A DNA stretch of 20,000 bases from Prorocentrum cordatum. Lineage: Eukaryota > Sar > Dinophyceae > Prorocentrales > Prorocentraceae. Within the stretch, counting starts at the first letter, position 1; the number at the start of each line of letters is the position of its first letter. The translations under genes and the position numbers were made by a program. This document shows, piece after piece, positions 7,929 to 17,200 of this stretch. Location: the NCBI GenBank assembly GCA_963575745.1, contig CAUYUJ010000879.1, positions 25,001 to 45,000 of the forward strand, in the 5' to 3' direction. Under the pieces are notes generated by a model. It ran no database searches and was not told the DNA's origin. It saw only the letters and a list, made by a program, of their open reading frames with translations.

Positions 7929-8204
7929 GAAAAACCAAAGAAACCTAAGGAAAAACCCAAAAAAAAAAAACAAAGAAATCAAAGGCAGACCACCGAAAAA
8001 ACAAAAAAAACCTAAGGAAAAACCAAAAAAAACAAAAAAACAAATATTTCAGTGCTTCGTCCACCCCCGCGCCCCCAAGAGAACGTATTGAAATCTTTGT
8101 TTTTTTGTTTTTTGGGTTTTTCCTTAGGTTTTTTTGTTTTTTCGGTGGTCTGCCTTTGATTTCTTTGTTTTTTTTTGTTTTTCCTTAGGTTTTTTTGTTT
8201 TTCC
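7929..8204. repeat. Long foldback: two arms of about 120 bp around a 37-bp spacer
   Basis: The A-rich left arm (about 7929-8051) is nearly the exact reverse complement of the T-rich right arm (8089-8204). Differences are mainly A/T run lengths and one mismatch near the loop (CAAATATTTCA against TGAAATCTTTG). The GC-rich spacer is 8052-8088. Inside each arm lies a module, AAAGGCAGACCACCGAAAA then AACCTAAGGAAAA, that is homologous to the A-rich junction of the dispersed family (around 255-295). No open frame of interest is present. Confidence 0.9.
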
Positions 8205-8277
8205 TTGCCGTTGTTGTTTTTCGCTCGCCCCTTGCCTGGATGCCACGGATGCAGACTCTCTTCAGAACAATGGCAAG

Positions 8278-8445
8278 ACAGAGGAGGAAGACGACGACGA
8301 CGACGACGAGGACGACGACGAGGGTTTCCTATGGTTTTGCTTGATTCCGCCTTCTATAGGGGAATCTGATTGGGAGGAGGAGGAGGAGGAGGAGAAGGAG
8401 GAGGAGGAGGAGCAGGAGGAGGACGAGGAGGAAGAGGACCCTGGA
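8278..8445. repeat. (GAC)n and (GGA)n trinucleotide tracts
   Basis: A GAGGAAGACGACGAC tract (about 8280-8322) and a GGAGGAGGAGGA tract (about 8372-8440) are separated by about 45 bp of mixed sequence. The plus strand reads as an Asp/Glu-rich stretch without recognisable protein context. Confidence 0.85.
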
Positions 8446-8498
8446 CAATCGGCCCCCTCTGCTCAGTTTGTCAGGGGGGCGGGGATACGGCAGGACCC

Positions 8499-8536
<38 letters not shown>

Positions 8537-8648
8537 GTGTTTATATATGTATCGATCGATCGATCGATCTATCGATCTATCTATCTATCTATCTCTCTGT
8601 ATATATATACACATATATATATATAAATAAATAAATAAATAAATAAAT
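8499..8648. repeat. Compound microsatellite (TA)n, (ATCG)n, (ATCT)n, (AAAT)n
   Basis: Successive short arrays: TATA to about 8548, ATCGATCGATCG to 8566, ATCTATCT to about 8595, then TA and AAAT to 8648. Confidence 0.9.
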
Positions 8649-9857
8649 GTGTGGGGCTTCATGGAAGCCTCCTGGGGACTTCTTGGGACCTCTTGGGCAC
8701 CTCTTGGGAGCCGCTGGGGGCCTCTTGGGGGCCTCCAGGGGCGGAGAGCTCGAAATGTTGGTTGGTGTTCCCCCTCGAAGTTTTACCTCAAGGCGTTCTT
8801 GGGGCGCTCTTGGGCGGCGGTGGAGGCCTCTTGGGCCGTCTGGGGGGCCTCTTAGGTCGTCTCGGCGTCTTCGTGGGGGCCTGTTGGGGCGATGTCCGGG
8901 GCTTCCGGGACCGTCTTGGAGCGTCGGGAAGGTGAACAGGCAGAAACGCGAGCATACATCAAAAACCTTAGGATAATCACTGATGTTTGCCTCTTGTGGC
9001 CCTTTTGGGAGAGCTCTTGGAGACGCCTTGGGCCGTGTTGGTCGCCTTTAGGGCCATCTTGGAGCCATCTTGGGCGCGTTGGAGCGATATATCGGTGACT
9101 GTAGCCCTCTTGGAGGCCTCTCGCGGCCCTTTTCATCTGTGTTGGGGATGTCTTGGGCCGTCTGGGGGCGTCCCTGGGTCGTCTCGGCGATCTCGTGGGG
9201 GCCTGTCGTGACGATATCTGGGTGTCCGGGACCATCTTGGAGCGTCGGGAAACTGAACAGGCAGAAACGCTTAAATGCACCAAAAACCGGAGTAAAAATC
9301 AATGATGTTGGCTTCTTGGAACCCTTTTGGGAGTGCTCCTGGAGACCCCTTGGGCCGTGTTGCAAGCCTCTTGGGCAATCTGGAAGCCATCCAGGGCACG
9401 TTCGAGCGATACGTCCGCGTTTCGAAACCTCTTGGAGCCCTCTCGCGGCCCTTTTCATCTGTGTTGCGGCTGTCTCCTGGGCCGTCTGGGCGCGTCTGGG
9501 CCGTCTCGGCGCCCTCGTGGGAGCCTGTTTGGACGCGGTTTAAATGTCCCGGACTGTCTTGGAGCGTCGGGACGGCACAACAGGCAGAAACGTTAAAATG
9601 CACCAAAAACCTAAGGAAAATCAATGATGTTGGCTCCTTGGGGCCCTTTTGGGCGTGCTCTTGGAGACCCCTTGGGCCGTGTTGGAAACCTTTTGGGCCA
9701 TCTGAAGGCATTGTTGGGCGTGTGAGAGCGATATTTCCGTGACTGCAGCCCTCTTGGAGGCCTCTTGGGGCCGTTTTCATGTGTTTGGGGGATGTCTTGG
9801 GCCGTCTGGGGGCGTCGCTGACGGCCCGGAGCCCCCATGCGCTGTCAGGGTCCCTTT
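8649..9857. repeat. 322-bp tandem repeat, 'CTTGGGGCC' family, block C
   Basis: The junction word ATC[AA/AC]TGATG recurs at 8979, 9301 and 9623, exactly 322 bp apart each time. A unit contains GGAGCGTCGGGA, then CAGAAACG, an A-rich module (CCAAAAACC), then GATGTTGGCTTCTTGG and TGGAGACCCCTTGGGCCGTG. There are about 3.7 units, the last cut by the tetranucleotide array at 9858. Some frames stay open across units, but the products are low-complexity. Confidence 0.95.
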
Positions 9858-10189
9858 TTGAGAGGACATACATACAGACATGCGTACAGGTATACATACA
9901 TACGCACGTGCGTACGTACAGACGTACAGACGTACGTACGTACATACGTACATACGTACAGACGTACAGACGTACATATACACATATATATATATATATA
10001 CATACATACATACATACATACATACATACATGCATGCATGCATGCATGCATGCATGCATACATACATACACACATACATACATACATACATACATACATA
10101 CATACATACATACATACATACATGCATGCATGCATGCATGCATACATGCATGCATGCATGCATGCATGCATGCATGCATGCATGCATGC

Positions 10190-10281
<92 letters not shown>
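9858..10281. repeat. Tetranucleotide array of CANA-type blocks: CATA, CATG, CAGA
   Basis: Starting with mixed GTAC/CAGA words, the array passes through blocks of CATA, CATG, CATA, CATG and finally about 22 uninterrupted CAGA units (about 10190-10281). All later blocks keep one 4-bp register, so they differ only at the third or fourth base of the unit. Minus-strand frames read Cys-Leu-Ser-Val and Cys-Met-His-Ala runs, a trivial result of the unit. I do not call it coding. Confidence 0.95.
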
Positions 10282-10527
10282 GTGTGCAGATATCCCCCCA
10301 CCGTGCCGCTGGGCACGGGCTGGGCGCGCCCTCGGGTGCTGTGCCCAATCCCCCCGGGCCTCGGCCCTCGATCCGCACGGGGCCCCGAACTCCCCCAGGA
10401 GCCCCCTCGGGCCTGGCGCGTGCCCCCCTATGGGGGCTCCAGCGGCTCCTCGCGCCACTGCTTCCGGCCACGGGAGGCCCCCGGGACGGACCGGGAGGGC
10501 CTCGAGAGGCTTTGGAGGCCCCGTGGG
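10282..10527. other. GC-rich spacer, nothing recognised
   Basis: Pro/Gly/Arg-rich frames are open on both strands, as expected for high GC. No domain, RNA or repeat can be supported. Confidence 0.4.
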
Positions 10528-10593
10528 GAGGAGGAGGAGGAGGAGGAGGAGGAGGAGGAGGAGGAGGAGGAGGAGGAGGAGGAGGAGGAGGAG
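10528..10593. repeat. (GGA)n trinucleotide tract
   Basis: About 21 GGA units in one run, with GC-rich flanks. Confidence 0.95.
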
Positions 10594-10790
10594 GGGTGCG
10601 CCGAGGAGCTCGTCCGCCCACCTCGCCCCCTCCCCAGCCCCTTGGGACTGGACTTGGGCCCCGGGGGAGGGGGAAAGGGGGAGGGGGACAGCCAGATATC
10701 TCACACGCCTTGTCGCCCCCCAGCAAGCGGGGGTCGGCGGACTCGACGGTGAAGACGAGAACGACGACGACGGCCACGACCACGACCACG
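10594..10790. other. GC-rich spacer, nothing recognised
   Basis: Mixed GC-rich sequence turning into a short ACG/ACC-rich stretch (about 10750-10790). No gene is supported. Confidence 0.4.
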
Positions 10791-10797
10791 ATTACTT

Positions 10798-10995
10798 ACC
10801 CTCCTCCGCCTCGTCCTTCTCCTCTGCCTCCTGATCATCCTCTTTCCCCTCCTTTAGCACCTGTCTTCCTCGATCCTCCTCCTCCTCCTCCCTGATCCTC
10901 CTCCTCCTCCTCGGTCCTGGATCTCCTCCCACTCCTCCTCCTCCTCCTCCTCATCCTCCTCCTCCTATTCCTCCTCCTCTTCCTTCTCTTCGCAT
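10798..10995. repeat. Imperfect polypyrimidine (CCT)n region
   Basis: CCTCCTCCTCC tracts are broken by short CCTGATCC or TCTTCC words, almost entirely C and T on the plus strand. Confidence 0.8.
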
Positions 10996-11097
10996 GTCAT
11001 CCCACAACTGATTGGGGCAAACCAGACAGGGTCAGATCGCATTGAGGGCAAGTTTCCCTATTGAGAATCCTTTCATCTCGTGATGATCAAATTTTCG

Positions 11098-11292
11098 GTG
11101 GCAACGAAAGGGGGGGATAGGCATAGGGGGGGATGCATCGACCCCCCATTGCCCATTGTTCGCCGATAGAAGCCCGATAGCCCCAATCTGCCCAGGAAGG
11201 TGCGGGTTCACTATCGGAGGCCGATCGCCGATCTATCGGCGATGGGTCGATGCATCCCCCCCTACGCCAGTCCCCCCCCACATCGTTGCCCC
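11098..11292. mobile_element. MITE-like element, copy 1, ends GGCAACGA...TCGTTGCC
   Basis: The ends are inverted repeats of about 40 bp: GGCAACGA, a G-run, GATAGGCATAGGGG and GATGCATCGA on the left, with TCGATGCATCCCCCCC and ATCGTTGCCCC on the right. The inner part carries CCCAGGAAGGTGCGG and CGATCGCCGATCTATCGGCGAT. The same structure and inner sequence occur in reverse orientation at 19531-19736, which shows this is a small mobile family. It has no open frame, so any mobility would need a transposase from elsewhere. No clear target duplication is visible. Confidence 0.8.
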
Positions 11293-11440
11293 TCAAACTT
11301 GTTGGGCCCGAGTCAGAGTCGACTCGTGTCCTCTTTCTCTTCCTCCTCTATTCCTCCCCGAACGTTCTCTTCAGTCGTCCTCCTTCCCCAGGCTATTTCC
11401 TCCTCTCCTCCTACCTCTCTCCCGTCCAGCGTGGTATATA
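11293..11440. other. Polypyrimidine-biased spacer, nothing recognised
   Basis: C/T-rich sequence (CTCTTTCTCTTCCTCCTCTATTCC and similar words) without a defined repeat unit or gene. Confidence 0.4.
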
Positions 11441-11880
11441 TTGCACGGTGGTTGGAAATCTTGGAGGCAATGTGGAAGGTATCGGGATCACCTTGGAGCG
11501 GTCTTCGGCCTTCTTGGGGCCGTCTGGGCGGCCCGCCACAATCTTGGGGCCGTCTGGGCCCTCTTGGGCCCATTTTGGGGCTATCTCGGGCTGATTGGAG
11601 CCATCTTGAGACTCGCAAGCCAATCGGAAGCGAAAGTATGATAATGCAAACAACATTGATCTCCCTTAGGCGTTTGATGGATGTGGGCTTCTTTGGGGGA
11701 TCCTGAGGGTGCTCCGAGGGCACTCGGAACCACTTTGGAGCTGACTTGGAGCCTCTCGGAAGTACGTCGGAGGCTATCTTAATCCATCTCCGGCTAGATT
11801 GAGCCATCTTCCAGGCAATCTTGGGCTATCTCTAGCGCCCTCTTGGAGCCATCTTGGACCATCTTGGACTCTCCAATCGG
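11441..11880. repeat. Diverged 'CTTGGGGCC' family, block D
   Basis: CTTGGGGCCGTCTGGGC, GGAGCCATCTTG and GAGCCATCTTCC words recur. The stretch near 11665-11720 (GATGGATGTGGGCTTCTTTGG, then GGGTGCTCCGAGG) aligns with the GATGTTGGCTTCTTGG and GTGCTCCTGGAG part of the 322-bp unit. It is the most diverged block in the window. Confidence 0.6.
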
Positions 11881-12112
11881 TTGCGGGGCGGCCCGTCCAG
11901 ACCCACTGGTTCTAGCAGGGGGAAAAACAGTTCGTCAAACCACCTACGCCCAGAGGGCTGGGGTGATTCAGGATTATCGGCGAGGCGGGATTCAGGGTTA
12001 TCGGCGAGGCCTCGGCACGTGCGGAATATCGTATGCATCATGAACCCTGCACCGCACAGCTCACATCACCTATAGCTTACATAACAGAGCTCACACCACG
12101 GAGCTTCCACCT
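11881..12112. other. Unique-looking sequence with one 24-bp tandem duplication
   Basis: GATTCAGG[AG]TTATCGGCGAGGC occurs twice in tandem near 11964-12010. No gene or RNA is recognised in the remainder. Confidence 0.5.
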
Positions 12113-12587
12113 CCACCAACCCACCAGCCCACAGGTCCGCGGGTCCACCGGTCCGCCGGTCCACCGGTCCGCCGCTCCACCAGTTTAACCGCCGGTCCGC
12201 CGGTCCACAGCCAGTCCGCCGGTCCGCCAGTCCGCCGGTCCACCGGTCCACGGGTCCGCTGGTCCACCGGTCCGCCGCTTCGCCATCCATCCGCCAGTCT
12301 GCCGGTCCACCAGTCCACCAGTCCACTGGTCCCTCGGTCCGCCGGTCCGTCCGCTGGTCCACCGGTTCACCAGTCCACCAGTCCGCCAGTCCGCCAGTCC
12401 GCAAGTCCACTGGTCTACCGGTCCGCCGGTCAGCCGGTCCACTGGTCATGGTCCAACAGTCCACTGGTGCGCCAGTCCACTTGTCCACCGGTCCGCCGGT
12501 CCACTGGTCCGCCGGTCCACCGGTCCGCCGATCCGCCGATCCACCGGTCCACCGATCCACCGGTCCACAGGTCCACTGGTCCACTGG
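12113..12587. repeat. 8-bp minisatellite GGTCC[AG]CC, left part
   Basis: About 55 imperfect copies of GGTCCACC or GGTCCGCC. Because 8 and 3 share no factor, all three minus-strand frames read the same 8-residue cycle (WTGGPVDR), giving several long, overlapping stop-free frames that are not evidence for a protein. The array resumes at 12734 beyond an inserted element. Confidence 0.95.
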
Positions 12588-12733
12588 CCCTGACCTTCCA
12601 GAGAGCTATTTCTTCGCACTGGAGGCCTAAAAACCTAAAAAACTGGGCGAAACGGCCTAAAACCAAGACGTATAATAGCTTTTGGGTAGGTTTTTAGATC
12701 GGGTGTATTTTTAGCCCTCCTGGAAGGTCAGGG
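12588..12733. mobile_element. 146-bp inverted-repeat element inserted in the 8-bp minisatellite
   Basis: The ends CCCTGACCTTCCAG (12588-12601) and CTGGAAGGTCAGGG (12720-12733) are perfect 14-bp inverted repeats, with weaker symmetry further in (GAGCTA/TAGCCC, and CTAAAAACCT on both strands). The interior is A/T-rich and unrelated to the GGTCC[AG]CC array on both sides. The flanks would fuse back into array sequence with a possible 2-bp GG duplication, although the repetitive target makes the duplication length uncertain. No open frame is present. Confidence 0.75.
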
Positions 12734-12900
12734 GGTCCACCGATCACCAGTCCACCAGTCCACCAGTCCGCGGGCCCACCCGTCGACTGGTCCGCTGGTC
12801 CACCAGTCCACTGGTCCACTGGTCCACCAGTCGACCGGTCCGCCGGTCCAATAGTCCACTGGTCCACCGGTCCACTGGTCCACCAGTCCACTGGTCAGAA
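12734..12900. repeat. 8-bp minisatellite GGTCC[AG]CC, right part
   Basis: The same unit as the left part with more CCAGT variants, continuing to about 12898. It then decays into CAGTCCACTGATCAGAAC. Confidence 0.9.
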
Positions 12901-12950
12901 CTATTCCACTATTTCAACAGTCCACTGATCAGAACGCGCAACTGGTTGAA

Positions 12951-13415
12951 GGTTGGATTAGCGTGGCGGGGCGGATCGCGCACTAAAGATCAATCCGCAT
13001 CGAATTGAGAAATCGGATCGAGTCGGAATGTGCGTCGCATCGGGCCACATCGGCACTGAGTCGAAAACGAATGGGATCGGCCGCGCCAGGATGCACAACA
13101 GCGCAGTGCAAGCATAAGGCCGCATCGGACCGTCGGAGTATCGGAATCGGACCGGATCGAGCCGGCCGGAATCAACATCGAAACGGATGTATCCGAACGA
13201 AGTGGACCCTGATCGCGTGGAGGGGGAGCGGGATGGGTCTGCTCGACGCGGGGAGCGGGTGGACTGAATCGAGCTCGTCGCCGCCAGGCGAGTCCATCGG
13301 AGATCCAAGGAATCCCCGCGGACCCTCGAAAGTTCATGTTCATGCCATCCCAGACATCCAGCTGCTCCAATTTATTCGATGCGTAGGCCCCGGAGGTTTG
13401 GACCACTTCTCTGGG
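12951..13415. repeat. 465-bp direct repeat, copy 1 (flanks the mucin-like gene)
   Basis: It begins GGTTGGATTAGCGTGG and aligns without net gaps to 17873-18337, in the same orientation and 4,922 bp away. I count about 13 differences by eye (about 97% identity), nearly all transitions. The interior is rich in ATCGG and TCGGA words. A 116-residue frame (12958-13308, minus) is open in both copies, but three of the visible amino-acid changes are radical and it looks low-complexity, so I do not call it a gene. Confidence 0.95.
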
Positions 13416-13434
13416 GCCCGTTTCTCGCCCTGTA

Positions 13435-13814
13435 TCGTTTTTTCACGCTCCCAAGACCCGGCGAGGGCCCCCAGAAACCGAAAACGGCCAAAAACCGCCT
13501 GCTCCAATTTTTCTGAAGCGTCGGATCTCAGGGATGTTTTCTTATTCGACCCAGGGAGTGGTGGCGGAGCAGGCCGCAGGCCTCTGGATACAGCTTGACA
13601 TGCAGGCAGGATGGCAAGTTCCCCGTGTCCTCCTTCGGCGGCGCGCCCAGGGGGGAAAGGCATGGGGGGCGGGCCTTCTCAGAAACCTCAGAAGGCGTCC
13701 GCCTTTCTGCAAGCCCAGACATGATCGCGTCGTAAAAGAATCACGACGGAAAGTTTTTGGCAATTTTCGGCCTCTGGGGGCCCTCGCCGGGCCTCTGGAG
13801 CATCAAAAAACGAC
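13435..13814. repeat. Imperfect inverted repeat, arms of about 60 bp
   Basis: The left arm (about 13435-13496: CGTTTTTTCACGCTCC, CCCGGCGAGGGCCCCCAGA, CCGAAAACGGCCAAAAA) matches the reverse complement of about 13754-13814 (TTTTTGGCAATTTTCGG, TCTGGGGGCCCTCGCCGGG). The spacer is about 257 bp and holds further partial symmetry (CCTTCTCAGAAACCTCAGAAGG near 13676). It may be a diverged foldback element. Confidence 0.65.
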
Positions 13815-13920
13815 TCGAGATGAGAACCCAGTCCCGGGGAAAGGGTCGGGACTTCCAGGGACCCCGTATCGAAAAAATCTGGACGTCGCATGTCTGGGAA
13901 GTTATCTCCGAAGCCACAGA

Positions 13921-13957
13921 GGGCTTCTCAGAAGGCCGGGGAGCTTCTGAGAAGCCC
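13921..13957. repeat. Perfect 14-bp hairpin
   Basis: GGGCTTCTCAGAAG (13921-13934) and CTTCTGAGAAGCCC (13944-13957) are exact inverted repeats with a 9-base loop. Related CTTCTGA words follow at once. It lies about 300 bp beyond the stop of the mucin-like gene, so a role as its 3' end signal is possible but unsupported. Confidence 0.8.
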
Positions 13958-13959
13958 CG

Positions 13960-14257
13960 CCGCCTTCTGAAAGGGCCTGCGAACTCTCACTTCCCCCCTC
14001 GACGCGCTGCGGACTCGTAAGTCGAGACGTCGTTGCGCTCGGAAGGCCAACAGTAGCGTCTGGAGACGCTGGGCACGAAAAAACTTAAAAAGGAGAGGGA
14101 ATAACCTGCTCTCGAGCCTGCGCAAGGAAAGGCATCATGGGGCAGCACACAGCTTGAGGCCTCTCTGAGCCGAGCTGCACTTTGCATAATTGTACATGCT
14201 TGTGTGAGCCGAGTAGCCTCGTGAATCCATCGGCCAGGCCGCGACCTCGGAGACGCG
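13960..14257. other. 3' flank of the mucin-like gene, nothing recognised
   Basis: Mixed sequence. I see no AATAAA-type signal on the minus strand close to the stop and no repeat unit. Confidence 0.4.
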
Positions 14258-17200
14258 CTAGATCACCGCCACAGGCTCAGGAGAGTACCGTCCCTCACCG
14301 ACATTGTTGGACTCGGCAGCTTCAACATTGTTGTCTTCGTTTGCAGGCGGATCCCCCACACCAAGCGCGCCCCCATAGCAGCGCATGAAATAGAATAAGA
14401 GCACCGCCAGCATCACCAAAACAACAACAGCAGAAATTATGACGATTACGATAATAGTCGAGGACGCCTCCGTCTCCTCCTCCAGTGCCAGCGGGGTCAC
14501 CACTGCCAGCGTCGTGGATGTATGGGGTCCGGTTGTCGTGGCAGGGATCACGATATTTACCACTGGCTGAGATATCACAACTGATGAAACATCCAGCGTT
14601 ACACCGACTGCTTCGAAGGCCGCGTCAAGTGCAGACGTAAAAGAGGAAAGTGCATCGCCAGTGCCACTCGCCTGACTGGCAGCAATGTCAACTGCATCAT
14701 TGACGACATCCTTATTTGCCGTGATCTCAAAATCGACCTGCCATGCAGTCGGATCTGAGCTTGAAAGCTGACGGGTCACGAGACGACGAGACAGCGTGAC
14801 ATCTACAGTCAGTTGGTCCTCTTCCAAGCTGTACTGGTCAAGCAGAACAGCAGTTACCACACTTGCAACCTGCTCCTGCGTGCCTGCAGCATTGAAGGTG
14901 ATAGAGCTGCTCATCACATAAAGCGGCGTAGTGGTGCTCGTCTGGGTCGTCGTTGCAGCGAAAGTAGTGTCAACAGTAATCGTACTAGTCAAAACGGCAG
15001 TGCTGGACATGGTCACGAATGAGGCCGTACTGGTAGTGGAGCCAGTCATGGTAGCACTCGTCGGAATGGTCCCGGTCATATTGATAGTTCCGGTCCCAGA
15101 ATACTCGATGGTACTTGTACTTGTCTCACTGGTGCTGATGCTGCTGGTGGCAGTGGTCAAGCTAGTGATGCTGGTCACGCCAGTTTGGGACGTTATGGTA
15201 CTCGTCGGAGAGGTTCCAGTCGCAGTGCTGGTCCCGGTGGTGATGCTGCTCTCAGTGATGGTGGTGGCACTGGCACTGATACTGGACGCACTGATGCTGC
15301 TGGTGGCAGTGGTCAAGCTAGTGATGCTGGTCACGCCAGTTTGGGACGTTATGGTACTCGTCGGAGAGGTTCCAGTCGCAGTGCTGGTCCCGGTGGTGAT
15401 GCTGCTCTCAGTGATGGTGGTGGCACTGGCACTGATACTGGACGCACTGATGCTGCTGGTGGCAGTGGTCAAGCTAGTGGTGCTGGTCACGCCAGTTTGG
15501 GACGTTATGGTACTCGTCGGAGAGGTTCCAGTCGCAGTGCTGGTCCCGGTGGTGATGCTGCTCTCAGTGATGGTGGTGGCACTGGCACTGATACTGGACG
15601 CACTGATGCTGCTGGTGGCAGTGGTCAAGCTAGTGGTGCTGGTCACGCCAGTTTGGGACGTTATGGAACTCGTCGGAGAGGTTCCAGTCGCAGTGCTGGT
15701 CCCGGTGGTGATGCTGCTCTCAGTGATGGTGGTGGTGGTCCTGGTACTGGTACTGGACGCACTGATGCTGATTGTTCCAGTGGTTCTGGTCGAAGTGCTG
15801 GTCCCCGAGGTGGTGGTGCTCTTTGTAATGGTGGTCCCAGTACTGGAGCTGGTCGCACTGGTGCTGGTCGCACTGCTAATGCTCGTGACGGTGGTGGTGG
15901 TCGCCGTTGTGCTCGTCATGGTGACACTCACGGTTGTCCTGGTTGCAGTAACTATCTTGATTTCAGGCTCTGCAATGTAGAACGAAGATGTCGTTACATT
16001 CAGGCCTTGCGATCCAAAGCTTGCTTGCAGACGGTCTGTAAAATTTGCAGTAGCATTTGCAATAGCAGCTGTCATCTCTAAGACCTGCGTCGCATCAGCT
16101 ATGGGGGCCGTGATCTCAAAAGCGACATCCCACGAGCCGAAGACTGTCCGGCCCAAGGATCCGGAAGCAAGTTCGGCGACATTGACAAGTACCTGCTCCT
16201 CAACTACGCCGAAATACTCCATCAAATGAAGCGTCGCCGCATTTGCAACCGCGTCCTGCGTGCCAGTGCTGCCAAATTGCATGGAGCTCAATACAACGTA
16301 CAGGGGCGTGGTGGTGCTGGTACTGGTCATAGTGGTAGAGCTTACCGTTGTACTGCTCACAGTGGTTGTTGACACGGTTGTGCTGCTCATTGTGGTCGTG
16401 GTATCGCTCGTAGTACTCGTGACACTGGTCACGGTGACCGTGGTATTGCTTACAGTGCTTGTACTGCTCATCGTGGTTGTGGTAACAGATGTACTGCTTA
16501 TAGTGGTCGTGGTATCGCTCGTAGTGACACTGGTCACGGTGACCGTGGTTTTGCTTACAGTGCTTGTACTGGTCATGGAAGCACTGGTCATGCTAAAAGT
16601 GGTCATGGTGGCTGTGCTGGTCATGCTAATGCTTGTCAGGGTTGATGTGCTAGTGATGGCGGCTGTGCCAGTCGCGGTGGTGCGTGTTGTCAGGGTGATG
16701 GTACTGGTCATGGTGCTTGTCGTGGATGAGGCGGTTGTGTCAGTGGTAGTGCTGGTACTGGTCATAGTAACAGTCGTCAGTGTGGTTGTGCTGGTCCCGG
16801 TGATGCTTGTCAGGGTGGCGGTTGTGCTTGTCTTGGAATCAGTACTTGCGTCGGTGGTCATTGAGATTGTGCTGGTCGCGGTAACGCTGGTGAGTGTAGT
16901 GCGGCTCGCAGTGGTGGTACTGGTCACACTGAAAGTCGTCATGGTGGTCGTGCTGGTCTCGGTGGTGCTTGTCAGGGTGGCGGTTTTGCTTGTCTTGGAA
17001 TCAGTACCTGCGTCGGTGGTCAGTGAGATTGTGCTGGTCGCGGTAACGCTGGTGAGTGTAGTGCGGCTCGCCGTGGTGGTACTGGTCACACTGAAAGTCG
17101 TCATGGTGGTCGTGCTGGTCCCGGTGGTGCTCGTCAGGGTTACGGTAGCACTGGTCATGGTCAGACTACTGGTCGTGATGTTGTCCGCTCTGGTCCCCTC

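Noticed and set aside
6557-7982. Long minus-strand frames through the 211-bp and 12-bp arrays, ending in Gly-Thr-Gln-Glu repeats
   Set aside because: The 211-bp period shifts frame at each copy, and several frames on both strands are equally open. The peptide repeat follows from the 12-bp unit.
9271-10834. Frames of 290-477 aa with Cys-Met-His-Ala, Cys-Leu-Ser-Val or poly-Leu/Glu runs
   Set aside because: They are translations of tetranucleotide and GGA simple repeats joined to low-complexity flanks.
370-11870. Dinoflagellate spliced-leader relics, prompted by frequent GCCATCTTGAGC-like words
   Set aside because: The words are ordinary variants of the dispersed repeat family (GGCCATCTTGGAG and similar) and lack the rest of the leader sequence.
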